Source: JAFGED01 sp964551295
GTDB taxonomy: Bacteria > Chloroflexota > Anaerolineae > B4-G1
NCBI GenBank assembly: GCA_964551295.1
Contig: CAZKDJ010000028.1
Location: 1-31,276 of the forward strand
Length of the DNA stretch: 31,276 bases
Direction: 5' to 3'
Part shown: positions 6,627 to 16,534 of the stretch, in pieces
Position numbering within the stretch: the stretch's first letter is position 1
Layout of the letters: each line of letters opens with the position of its first letter
Notes under the pieces: model-generated
The model's input: the letters and a program-made list of their open reading frames with translations, nothing else
Told to the model about the DNA's origin: nothing
The model's database searches: none
Made by a program: the position numbers and the translations under genes

Positions 6627-9173
6627 ATGGATAGCAAAAAGAACAAGGAGCTTTGCTTGTCTCTTATGAAGGCAGACACAGAAGAGGAAGTAATCCAACT
6701 CTTGAGACAGGCTGGATACTGGGATAACCCTGCTGTCTGGCGGTACTATGGTGATAATGAGAACAACTTTAGCACGATTGGGAGCCAACAAAGCCATCCA
6801 GAGGCCGCGTTGGTCGAGAAGCTGGTGAACTCTGTCGATGCACGGTTGATGGGGAAATGCCTGGAGAGAGAGAGCGATCCAGAGGGAGTGTCTGCGCCGA
6901 AGACCACCCGTGAGGCAGTGGCCCGATTCTTTGAAGATAATCCGACCATCTCCACAGCTGGTCTAATGAGGGAATGGCCCGACTCAAAGCGTACAGAGAT
7001 CTCGAGAGGAATAACACTTGCAGCCACAGGCGCGATGCCAAGCGAGGGGAAACCCTGCTTAACCATTGCTGATAATGGCGAAGGCCAGATGCCCCGAATG
7101 ATGCCAAACACCTTTCTCTCTCTAACCAATAAATCAAATAAACTGCGTATACCGTTTGTCCAAGGGAAATTCAACATGGGTGGTACAGGCGTGCTAAGGT
7201 TCTGCGGTCAGCACAATCTTGAGCTAATCCTAAGCCGCCGCAACCCAGCTGTTGTCGATGGGAATCTTCCTCACCCTTCTGACTTAGACTGGGGCTTCAC
7301 TGTTGTTAGACGCGAGAATCCAGAAGGAAGTCGCCGCAGTTCGGTTTACACTTATCTCGCGCCAGTTGATGTAGGGGATCCCCATGGCAAGAATGGCGAG
7401 GTGCTACATTTCTCAGCCAAAACCATGCCGATTTTCCCGGATGGGCGCGAAGCCTATGGTCGAGATAGCAAGTGGGGTACCCTTATCAAACTCTATGAGT
7501 ATTCGCTCACGGGCTCGAAGAGCCACATTTTGCGGAAGAAAGGTCTGATGGGGCGTATTGATCTTCTGATGCCCGATGTCGCTTTACCAATCCGCTTTCA
7601 CGAGTGTCGTTCAGGCTATCGAGGGCATGAAGGTAGCTTTGAAACCACCCTGACTGGCATAGGGGTTCGACTTGATGATGATAGAGCAGATAATCTGGAG
7701 CCAGGGTTTCCCTCTTCTTGTCCGATGAGCATTGCTGGCGAGCAAATGACAGCCACAATCTACGCATTCAAAAAGGGCAAAAGTGAAACCTACCGCAGAA
7801 ATGAGGGAATAGTCTTTACTATCAATGGTCAAACACATGGTCATTTCACCACAGACTTCTTCAGACGCTCTAGGCTAGGTTTGAGCTATCTGCGTGATTC
7901 GATTCTGGTAATTGTAGACTGTAGCAAGCTCACAGGGCGTGCTCGAGAAGACTTGTTCATGAATAGTCGAGATCGCCTGAGTGGAGGTGAACTACGTACT
8001 GAGATTGAGGAGACCTTGGAAGGCGTGTTGAAGCAGCACTCGGGGCTACGTGAACTCAAAGAGCGCAGGCGCCGGGAGGAAATCGAGGACAAGCTTGAGG
8101 ACTCAAAGCCACTTGAAGATGTACTTGAATCTTTGCTTAAGCAATCCCCGACACTGACCAAGCTCTTCTTGCAGGGAGGATCTATACCTAACCCCTTTAA
8201 GACAAAAGAGGCTCGGGGACAGGAGGAAGTGTTCGAGGGTAAACGTTATCCGACTTACTTCAAGTTTAAAGGTAAAGATTATGGCATCGAGTTCCGTCGT
8301 GGTTGTCATATCAACACACGTTGCCGAGTCGAATTCGAGACAGACGTGCAAAATGACTACTTCAGTCGAGACATTGACCAAGGCGAGTTCTCTCTTCTCA
8401 TTATGTCAGACGATCATCGCTTACCTGTCAAAAACTACACACTGAATCTGCAGAATGGAATTGCCACTCTCAATTTGCAGTTGCCGGTCAATTGCCGTAT
8501 GGGTGACGAGTTGCGATTCGCGGCAGTAGTAACAGATCGTACACAGATTGATCCTTTCATGAATGTTTTCTTGCTCAACATCGAGAGACCAAGCGAGGCC
8601 ACCTTGGACCCTGGCGGCAAGAGAAGGGAGAGGTACAAGCATTCTCAAGACGATAAGGGGGATTCGCATCAGATGCCTCTTGGTATCCAGTTACCCAAGA
8701 TTATCAAAGTCTATGAAAGTCCCGGGGATGATACCAAAAAAGGATGGCAGGATATGAGTCCACCGTTTAACAAGTATTCCGCGCTACGCGTTATAAACGC
8801 AGGTAGCTCAGATGAGCATGGTGAAAATGGGAACGGGAAGAATGTCTTCGATTTTTTCCTGAATGTAGACAACATCTTCCTAAAAACAGAGCAGAAAGCT
8901 GGCAATCATGAACCAGAGATGGCGGAGGCGCGCTTTATTTACGGAATAGTGCTTTTAGGGTTGAGTCTGTTGCATCAGGATGTGCAAGAGCGAGAACCAC
9001 AGTCTGAACCAGAAGACGGATCGGATTCGAAGATTGAACAGGGCTGTATTGAGGACAAAGTAGAGGAGCTTACGAAGGCTGTGGCGCCAGTGCTTTTGCC
9101 TATGATAGATTACCTCGGAGATCTCGATTTGGACAACGGAAGTACAGTAGACACTTCTGGAGAAGCTGCCTAG
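6627..9173 (+). CDS. GHKL (Hsp90/MutL/MORC-like) ATPase, island core gene
   Basis: An 848-aa protein with an N-terminal Bergerat-fold ATPase. The N-box is ALVEKLVNSVDA (about 61-72), with the Mg-binding E/N and DA. The G1 box is IADNGEGQ (about 147-154), and the G2/lid is GKFNMGGTGVLRF (about 180-192). A transducer-like region with TRAREDLFMNSRDRL follows around 435-450. A charged, probably coiled segment then contains LRELKERRRREEIEDKLEDS (about 470-500). The C-terminal half (about 540-850) is not recognisable. GHKL proteins clamp and release DNA or clients on ATP binding, and prokaryotic MutL/MORC-like members are known beside restriction-modification genes. AAGAGGAG lies before the ATG, 14 nt after the RHH gene, and the methyltransferase is convergent 13 nt downstream. 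Lower GC than the flanks suggests transfer. No nuclease motif is evident, so it may be the sensor or motor of a defence module. Confidence 0.75.
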   Translation: MDSKKNKELCLSLMKADTEEEVIQLLRQAGYWDNPAVWRYYGDNENNFSTIGSQQSHPEAALVEKLVNSVDARLMGKCLERESDPEGVSAPKTTREAVARFFEDNPTISTAGLMREWPDSKRTEISRGITLAATGAMPSEGKPCLTIADNGEGQMPRMMPNTFLSLTNKSNKLRIPFVQGKFNMGGTGVLRFCGQHNLELILSRRNPAVVDGNLPHPSDLDWGFTVVRRENPEGSRRSSVYTYLAPVDVGDPHGKNGEVLHFSAKTMPIFPDGREAYGRDSKWGTLIKLYEYSLTGSKSHILRKKGLMGRIDLLMPDVALPIRFHECRSGYRGHEGSFETTLTGIGVRLDDDRADNLEPGFPSSCPMSIAGEQMTATIYAFKKGKSETYRRNEGIVFTINGQTHGHFTTDFFRRSRLGLSYLRDSILVIVDCSKLTGRAREDLFMNSRDRLSGGELRTEIEETLEGVLKQHSGLRELKERRRREEIEDKLEDSKPLEDVLESLLKQSPTLTKLFLQGGSIPNPFKTKEARGQEEVFEGKRYPTYFKFKGKDYGIEFRRGCHINTRCRVEFETDVQNDYFSRDIDQGEFSLLIMSDDHRLPVKNYTLNLQNGIATLNLQLPVNCRMGDELRFAAVVTDRTQIDPFMNVFLLNIERPSEATLDPGGKRRERYKHSQDDKGDSHQMPLGIQLPKIIKVYESPGDDTKKGWQDMSPPFNKYSALRVINAGSSDEHGENGNGKNVFDFFLNVDNIFLKTEQKAGNHEPEMAEARFIYGIVLLGLSLLHQDVQEREPQSEPEDGSDSKIEQGCIEDKVEELTKAVAPVLLPMIDYLGDLDLDNGSTVDTSGEAA

Positions 9174-9192
9174 AGGAGAATCACGCCTAGGC
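9168..9192. terminator. Short inverted repeat between convergent genes
   Basis: GCCTAG (9168-9173) and CTAGGC (9187-9192) are perfect inverted arms that contain the stop codons of the ATPase and the methyltransferase. The stem is only 6 bp with a 13-nt loop and no T-run, so it is at best a weak bidirectional terminator. Confidence 0.3.
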
Positions 9193-10389
9193 CAGACGAT
9201 GAAAGAGAACGACCTCTTTGCTGCTTGGAATAGCCCCTCTCTGGTCAGCATACCATTTGCGGTTAGGGACATATCGCCATAACCTGCCATCTGGGGAATT
9301 CGCCAGAGTTGAGGGTTTGACTTCGGAAAACCCTGCTTGCTTCATCACTCCTAGATATCTAGAAAATTGCCAAGCAGGGTCGGAAAAGGCAACCATCTGG
9401 ACGAGCAGGGTCTGTTGATCTGCAATTCTGGCCAGCGAGGCGAAAGTTCTAAGCATTTGGTCGTAATAGTTAATCAGGTCAGGCTGTTCCCGATGTCCAA
9501 ATGTGTAGAAGGATGCTCCATGCCCATCAAGGCAGTTTGCGATCCAGAATGGCGCAGGTGTCTCTCTGCGACCTTTGACTTGCCAGCGATGATAGAGCAC
9601 ATGCACACCTGGATAGGGAGGGGAGGTTAGTATAAGTCTTGGGGCTGCGGCTTCTGCAATCTTAGGTTCGTATTCAAGGCCAACCACAGAACGATTCAAG
9701 CAGAGTGGTTCAAACGATCTGTCGAGGGCATAGCGATCATCAGTATCACGGGCACGAGCAGAAAACTCCGCCGCAGCTGTAGACATCTCTAGGAGGCTCT
9801 GAAAGAATCTCTTACGGAATTCGCTTGCTGAAGGAGTTGTTCTACGACAATCCAAGGCCCATTGGCCAACTTTGAGCAAGGCACAGCGAACAAAGCTTCG
9901 CTGGCGTTCATTTGGGAGTAGGTCGACCTGCGAAAGGATCAACTCCAGTGTTTTTCGAATCGGCCAGGTACTCTTTCCGTTAATGTTACGCTGGTATCCT
10001 TGCTCAATCCATTCATCCGCCCGTATCGCTGGGCCATGTAGGTTCAGGCTTCCATTCTCGCCTAGTTCATTAGCCCAATCACGAATTAAAGACAGATCTT
10101 CATTGCACAAAATACTGGTTTTCACACGAGCCAAAAAGATCGCAAGCTCGCTGATATCTACCCCAATTGAGTAACGCCCGAGCAAGCGTGCTTCCACAAG
10201 CGTTGTACCACCACCAACAAACGGATCAAGAACAGTATCCCCTAGCTGAGTGAATGCCTTAATCGCCGCTCTTGCAAAAAGCGGAGAGAAGCGCGCTGGA
10301 TAGGAGTAGAAGGCGTGAGTTAATCCGAGAACAGGCTGTTGGCTATGGACAGCGCTAAGGAATTCCGCTGCAACATCTCTCTTCAACAT
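9187..10389 (-). CDS. DNA methyltransferase (N4-cytosine/N6-adenine type)
   Basis: A 400-aa SAM-dependent amino-methyltransferase. Motif I is DPFVGGGTT (about 55-63), followed by VDISELAIFLARVKT. The catalytic motif IV is LTSPPYPG (about 254-261). The order I before IV is not that of the common TSPPY-first beta class. The TSPPY form suggests N4-cytosine, though N6-adenine is possible. A longer ORF reaches 10467, but a good promoter lies inside that extension, so I use ATG 10389. It faces the ATPase gene tail to tail. It probably marks host DNA so that the island's effector, or the lost Mrr-like nuclease, spares it. About 190 residues between the motifs may hold the target recognition domain. 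Confidence 0.85.
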   Translation of the reverse strand: MLKRDVAAEFLSAVHSQQPVLGLTHAFYSYPARFSPLFARAAIKAFTQLGDTVLDPFVGGGTTLVEARLLGRYSIGVDISELAIFLARVKTSILCNEDLSLIRDWANELGENGSLNLHGPAIRADEWIEQGYQRNINGKSTWPIRKTLELILSQVDLLPNERQRSFVRCALLKVGQWALDCRRTTPSASEFRKRFFQSLLEMSTAAAEFSARARDTDDRYALDRSFEPLCLNRSVVGLEYEPKIAEAAAPRLILTSPPYPGVHVLYHRWQVKGRRETPAPFWIANCLDGHGASFYTFGHREQPDLINYYDQMLRTFASLARIADQQTLLVQMVAFSDPAWQFSRYLGVMKQAGFSEVKPSTLANSPDGRLWRYVPNRKWYADQRGAIPSSKEVVLFHRLA

Positions 10390-10416
10390 ATACCCCACCC
10401 CCGTAGGCCCAGTTTG

Positions 10417-10445
10417 ATTATATATCAGCAACTTTACTTGCACAA
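10417..10445 (-). promoter_or_regulatory. Promoter of the methyltransferase gene
   Basis: On the minus strand TTGTGC (10445-10440), a 17-bp spacer and TATAAT (10422-10417). The resulting leader before ATG 10389 would be about 20 nt. The methyltransferase therefore has its own promoter without the ACAGTATA boxes, consistent with constant protective methylation. Confidence 0.6.
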
Positions 10446-10516
10446 ATCCCAGTTGTACTTGTGCCAAGGAATATCTGACTTTTTATAGGCACGCTGGACC
10501 GGGCAGAAACTACGAA

Positions 10517-13500
10517 ATGCGCGAAGGGCACGGAAGCCTTTCGCGCGCTATTTTCACAGTTCGTAGCCATAGCAGCGCGGGCGTCCCGCCGGAGCTGTAT
10601 GCCGACGTCGCCGGTGGCCAGGTGGTGACCACGAGTGGTGCCGGCACCTTTACGCCGACCGTGGCCTTCGCCGCCACTCCCCGCGCGGGTATTGCACCGC
10701 TGGAGGTGACGTTCTTCAACCTGACCGAGCCCGCGACCGGAATCGACCACTACTGGTGGGACTTGGGCGACGGGATGAGTTACCTGGTGTACGATACGGA
10801 GCCGGTTTCTTACACGTATACCACGCCCGGACCTGCCGTGACGGGCGGCGCGTATACCGTCACGCTGACGGCGGTGACGACGGAGGGGTTGAGTGTATCC
10901 ACTGCCTGGGGCGCGGTCGTTCGGGTGGTGGGTACAGACGTGGTGAGCGATGTCGCCGCCAGTGTGGGCGAGCGGGAGGAGCCGCTCTCGGCGGCCTCGA
11001 TCTGCGCCGGCGTGGGCGCACCGCAGACTTTTACCTCGGCCGACGGGCGTCTATCGATTACCTTCCCGTCGGGTGCGGTCCAGGAGACGATCGTGGTCAC
11101 CCACACGCCCAAGACGATGCCTTACACGGGGGACGGGGCGCTGGCCTATTGCGACGTCAGCGCCGCGACGCCGGACGGCGCGCCGGTGACGACCTTTGCC
11201 GAGGACGCCGTCTTTGCGCTGCACTACGACGATGCGGCTTTTGCCGGCGAGGAGTGGCTGGAGTATACCATCGCCGCTTTCACGTGGAACGAGGCGACCG
11301 AGGCGTGGAAGGTCTTGCCCACCAGCGTGGATGCGGCCAACAACTTGATCACCTACCGCAAGAGCCACTTCTCGGAGGACCTCATCGTGGTCACCGGCAA
11401 GGGCACCGATGCTGCACCCAGCGCCGTCAACGCGGCCCAGTCGGACCTGTTCTCCGGCGCGGCCACGTGGTCCTATCCCTTGCACGTGCCGCCAGGACCG
11501 GGCGGCCTGCAGCCGGACCTGACCCTCACGTACAACTCACACCTGGTGGATACGATGCAGACCGATTTCCAGAAGAGTGGTTGGGTGGGGTTGGGGTTCA
11601 GCTTGAATATTGGCTACGTGGAAATTAGCAATTTGAGATATCTGTATGACTATGCCGAGGGGATTGGCAAAGTAGGTGGATTTGATGCTTACTTGGCGCT
11701 GAACGGTTCGCGGAACAAGCTCGTTCGGCAGGGAGGCTGGTTCCCAGATGGGAATACGGATCTGGTTGCACGTTACCGGTTGCAGCACGATAACTTTTTG
11801 CGTGTGGAGTTGATGAGGAATGGCAGGGCAAAGGGGAAAGCGGTTACCACGTTCGTGATCTACGATCCTGATGCTGGGCAGACATACAGTCTTTCCAATC
11901 TCTATTGGCGGGTGACGACCAAGGAAGGTACTGTTTACCTCTTTGGCTATCAGTCGAACAGGAACAACAGTGTCAAGGTTGACTTGGTACACGCGGGTTG
12001 CTGCTCACCCGATTACTATACCTCGCCTGAGAAGAAGTGGATGTCTTATCCAGGACGAGCCTATTTGGATGAAATGAAGGACGTTTATGGTAACACGATC
12101 ACTTTTCTTTACGACGTGGAGTACAAAAGCCTCGAGCTTTGGGGTGTCATTGATGGCGAGGCGAAAGTGACGGATACAGCTGATTACGGTCGATATGTGC
12201 GCTTGGGGCAAATTAACTATGGTGGTGCTCGCCAGATAGAGTTTATGTATGGAGAGCCCAGACAGGATTATCCATCAGTCTTTGATTTGGAGGACCGAGA
12301 GCTGTTCGGATCAGTTCGCGTATACCCCGATCTGCTGAAGGAAGTGGTGATCAGCGTCGATGGTGAGGATTTTCTGCATTACCAATTTGGCTATAGACAT
12401 CTTGCGTGCTATGAACCTCTAAAAGTACGAGCTCCGTTTCTTGATCATATCACGGTTCGCGGTAAGAGCGGGGATTATGGGTATCCCTGGGAATCCGAAG
12501 CGGTGGCGACGTTTGAATACTATGAGCCTGCGTGGTGGGTACATGGAGGCAACTTAAAGCGCATCAGGGGGCAGGACGGCGGCGTCGTCACCTTCGATTA
12601 TGGGGTCTTTGATAACAACGATCGCGTCACCCAGATCACGACGGAAGCGCCGGGGGCGGAGCCGATCATTCACGGATTTCTTCAGGACAAGTATCTCAAC
12701 GAAATAGGAGAATTTGTTGGCCGAGATCGCAAGCTCTGGAGGTTGAGCGAGGTCTGGACTTTGGATGGTACTCCAGACAACGCCGAAACGGCCACACGCT
12801 ACTACTATCATAAACCTTGCCCTGAAGGTATTTGCCTCCTTGACAACCCGTTCGATGATTCCGTGTCGCCGATGATGGGGCAACTGGACCGGGTGGAAGT
12901 CTATAATCGCGATGACGTTGAGATGTATACGTTCGACGTCGGCGCTACTGCCAATCCTAAATCCGGCGCAGTGCCGCTTGTGTCCACTTGCTACGAGTAC
13001 GATCAGGACAAATTCACCTTCACCGATCAAAGTGTCTTCGTCGCGCCCCGAAAAGTGACCACAGTGTATGACGGCGAGTGTCACAAGTCATCTGGTGGTG
13101 TCGCCACGGCGTATGAGTATGATCCGTATGGCAACGTCGTAGAGACCATCGAGTGGGGTGATGTCCACGATGGCTCCGACGATCGCTACACGACTATGGA
13201 GTATGTGTACGACGAGGCGAATTGGGTATTGAACAGGCCCAAGCTTCAACGCGTCGTCGGCGCAGGCGGTGGGGAGGCAAAGACGACGTATGAGTATGTC
13301 CTCCGTGGCGGTGGAGCGGTGGATCAAGTACGCATCTACCAGTCCGTCTCGGCCGGCGAGACGGTGGAGACAATCACTGGCTTTGATAAGCACGGCAACG
13401 TCGATTGGACGAAGGACGGAAAGGGGAATCCTACCGACACCGTCTACGACGGTGCCGGCGTCTTTCCGACGAAGGTCGTGTATCCCATTGTCGGCGAGAT

Positions 13501-16500
13501 TCACACCATCTACGATCCGTGGTGGGGGACTCTTGCAAGTGAGACTGGCCTCAACGGCGAGGTGACTACCTACCACTATGATGCCTTCGGCCGCCTGGAT
13601 CTGGTGACCGGCCCAGCGGGCCGGGCCGATCTCGACTATACCCGCCACTCTGGCGGTCTAATCATCACCACTGTGTATGGCGAAGGCGCTGCTACGTACG
13701 CCACTTCGGAATCCTACAACGGCCTGGGGCAACTGGTCAGATCTGTGAGCCAGGACGAGGATGGCTTTGTCGCCGTCGACTATAGATACGACAGGTTGGG
13801 GCGTCTGACCGAGACCTCCTTGCCCTACGATACCGGCGGTGTGGCCAGCTTGTGGACCAAGACCCAGTACGATGCCCTGGGACGCGCTCAAATGGTCACC
13901 AACCCCAATGACACGCACCGGTCCTACGTCTACGACGGCTGGAGAAGTACGACGGTCGCCGACGAAGAGGGTCACCAGACCGTCTATACCTACGATGGAC
14001 TTGGCCGTACTGTCGGCGTGTTGCAGGTCTCGGAGAGCTCTTCTGTACAGACCTGGTACCAGTACGACGCGCTGGGCAATCTGACCGGCGTGACCGATGG
14101 GGCGGGCAACCAGGTCACGATGCATTACGACGGCCTGGGGCGCATGATCGACATCGACGATCCCGATATGGGCTACTGGGCGTACGCCTACGACGCCAAC
14201 GGTAACCTGGAGACCCGGACCGACGCGCGCGGGTGCGTCACCACGTTCGCCTACGATGAATTGGACCGGCTGATGGGCAAGACCTACACCGGCACCGAGG
14301 AATGCGTTGGCGCGCCGGTGGATTATTTCTACGACAGCACCGGCTGGGGGAACGCCGGGTTGGGGCGTCGCACCGGCATGCAGGATGAATCCGGTATGAC
14401 GGCCTGGGTCTATGATCCGGCCGGCCGCTTGATGGAGGAGCGCAGGATTATCGATGGCGAGCATTTCATCACCGCTTTCACCTACGATCCGCTGAGCCGC
14501 CTGGAGACCCTGACCTATCCCGACGGCGAGGTGGTGACCTATACCTACGATGGGGCCGGACGGACCAACGGCCTGACCGCCGAAGAGGAGGCGACGGTCT
14601 ATTTGCAGGATGCTGCCTACGACGCGCTGGGGCAGCCGACGTCGCTGGCGCTGGGGACGGGGGTGATCAGCACCACGTTCCAGTATTACACCGCCGGCGG
14701 GGCCAGTGCAGAGCCCCCGTTCGCGCTGCAGTCCATTCAGGCCGCCAGTGTGGTCAGCGACCTGCTCGAGCTGCGCGACTATGCATATCATCCAGATGGC
14801 AACCTGTGGAAAATGAACCGGGCTATTGGCGATGACCCCGTCGGGGTGGATCTGACCTACGAATACAATCCTCTGGATTGGTTGAGCCAGGCGGATGCGA
14901 CCATCGGCGGGGTGGCGTATGACGACTGGGACTACCTCTACGATGACGCGACCGGTAGGTTGACGGAGAAGGACAGTGTCACCTTTGACTATGTCACCTA
15001 CCATCCGGAATCTGTTTCCCAGCCGGTGCACGCCCCCGGCCAGCTTTTCGACGGCGTGGTCCTCTACGGCTACGATGCCAACGGCAACCGCGTCATCCGG
15101 GAAGCATGGGGCGACTCGACGCGTTACGGCTACGACGCCGAGAACCGGCTGGCGCACGTGGCCACGTCAACCGATGGCTCCTCTGTGCTGACGACCACCT
15201 TCGTCTACGACGGTGATGGGCAGCGGGTGGCCCGCATCGTGACCCCCGGGGACGACGAGTATCCCGATGGCGCCGAGACGCGCTACGTGGGGGATCACTA
15301 CGAGACGACCACGGCGCGCGAGTGGAGCCGCAACGAGACGATCTATGGCGACGCGGGGCGCTGGCAAAAGTACCCCAACATGGCCTACACCGCCGATGGG
15401 ACGCTCTACCTGGTGTGGGTCGAGTCCGACGGCCATGGGGGCGCCCAGGTGCGCTTTGCCAAGCGAGACCCGGAGGCCGGTTGGCGGTCTCCCGAGATCG
15501 TCGGCAAGGCGTGTACCAACGGGGGTGGCGGTGTCAGGCCCGAAGGCCGGCCCGCCGTGGCCGTCGACCGCGCCTGCTACGTGACCGTGGCCTGGGTGGG
15601 CTGCAGGGATTCCGGCAACGCCCTCTACGCGCGCCGCCGCCATCCCGGCGGGCATTGGTCCGCCGCCGACCTGATTGCGGAAGATCTGCACTACGAGGTC
15701 TGGCCCGCCCTGGCGGCCACTCCCGGCGGCGTCGTCTACCTGGCCTGGGAAAGCGAAGGGGACATCCAGGTCGTCCGCAGCGGGCGGTGGTCCATCGACT
15801 GGGCGTACGACCATCAGGTCGATGGCGAGTCACCGGCGCTGACCGCCGACGGCCGGGGGAACGCCTACTTGATTTACTACAAGTACGACTATGAAAAAAG
15901 CGGCTATCACTTGCTTCGTCGAAGTGGCTCTTGGCACGAGGTTTCGTTCATCGACCATACCTGCACCTGGCAAACCGGAGGATGTGATTTTCCGCTGGCC
16001 CTGGCGACTGATAGCCAAGGCGACGTGCATATAGCGTACGGGTCGTTCTACGGCGTCGATCTGGTCGTGGATGGCCGGGACCGGCCCTACAGCATCACGG
16101 GCGATGGCGCCGACATAGGCTGGGGGCACCTCGATATCTCGGTCAGCGATGGGGTCGCTTTCACCGACGACAATATCGCGGACGAGGACGTTTGGATCTC
16201 GCGCTACTCGACCATCGCCGTCGGCCCTGATGATATGCTGGTGGCGATGTGGGATGGGGTGTGGCGCGATAGCGGTATAGACGCCCCCCGGCGGCTGTTC
16301 GTCTCCTACTTTGAACCCCACCTGACCACGACCAAGACCTATCGCGCGGAGGGGCGGCAGATCGCCACGCGGGTGAGCGAGCCGGTCAACATCGGGGCTA
16401 CTGGCGATGCGGCGGAAGGCGGGGCGGGGAGCGAGCCGGCAGATAGCGCGCTCTACTATATCATTCCCGACCACGGGCACCCTTCAGGTGCCTTAGCTTG

Positions 16501-16501
16501 A
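10517..16501 (+). pseudogene. Giant RHS/YD-repeat polymorphic toxin, 5'-truncated, ends at premature TGA
   Basis: A 1,994-codon frame with no signal peptide or ribosome site; the frame stays open back to 10418, so the true N-terminus is missing. Order: PKD domain (about 45-120, DHYWWDLGDG), a ZU5-like stretch (about 175-200), then the SpvB/RHS entry motif YPLHVPPGPGGLQPDLTLTY (about 318-337). Some 15 YD repeats follow (YDAFGRLDLVTGPAG, YDRLGRLTE, YDPAGRLMEER; about 870-1570). About 335 residues of WD/sialidase-like propeller repeats (about 1600-1935, 'YTADGTLYLVW', 'PALAATPGGVVYLAW', 'SPALTADGRGNAYLIY') interrupt the core, and RHS sequence resumes at TKTYRAEGRQIATRV. Family knowledge: RHS shells encapsulate a C-terminal toxin. 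The frame ends at 16499-16501 in the middle of the DHLGSTSL-like motif, and the same frame continues downstream as the core/toxin part. Decay or sequence error is possible. Confidence 0.8.
16476..16492. repeat. Hairpin at the RHS reading-frame break
   Basis: GGCACC-CTTCA-GGTGCC is a perfect 6-bp stem with 5-nt loop, exactly where the expected DHLGSTSL coding stretch loses its frame. Removing an 11-nt arm would restore a frame into SLTT. It looks like a small palindrome-associated insertion. Confidence 0.5.
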
Positions 16502-16534
16502 CCACCGTCGTCGCCGACGACAAGCAACCGCAGG

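Noticed and set aside
5101..10491. Near-direct repeat TTTGTAGGCA (5101-5110) and TTTATAGGCA (10482-10491) flanking the island
   Set aside because: Only 9 of 10 match, expected by chance at this scale, and the left copy is part of the Mrr-like coding sequence, so it is not a convincing target duplication.
13658..15157. 499-codon open frame antisense to the RHS repeats
   Set aside because: Repetitive GC-rich YD-repeat DNA keeps the opposite strand open; the plus frame carries the YD motifs.
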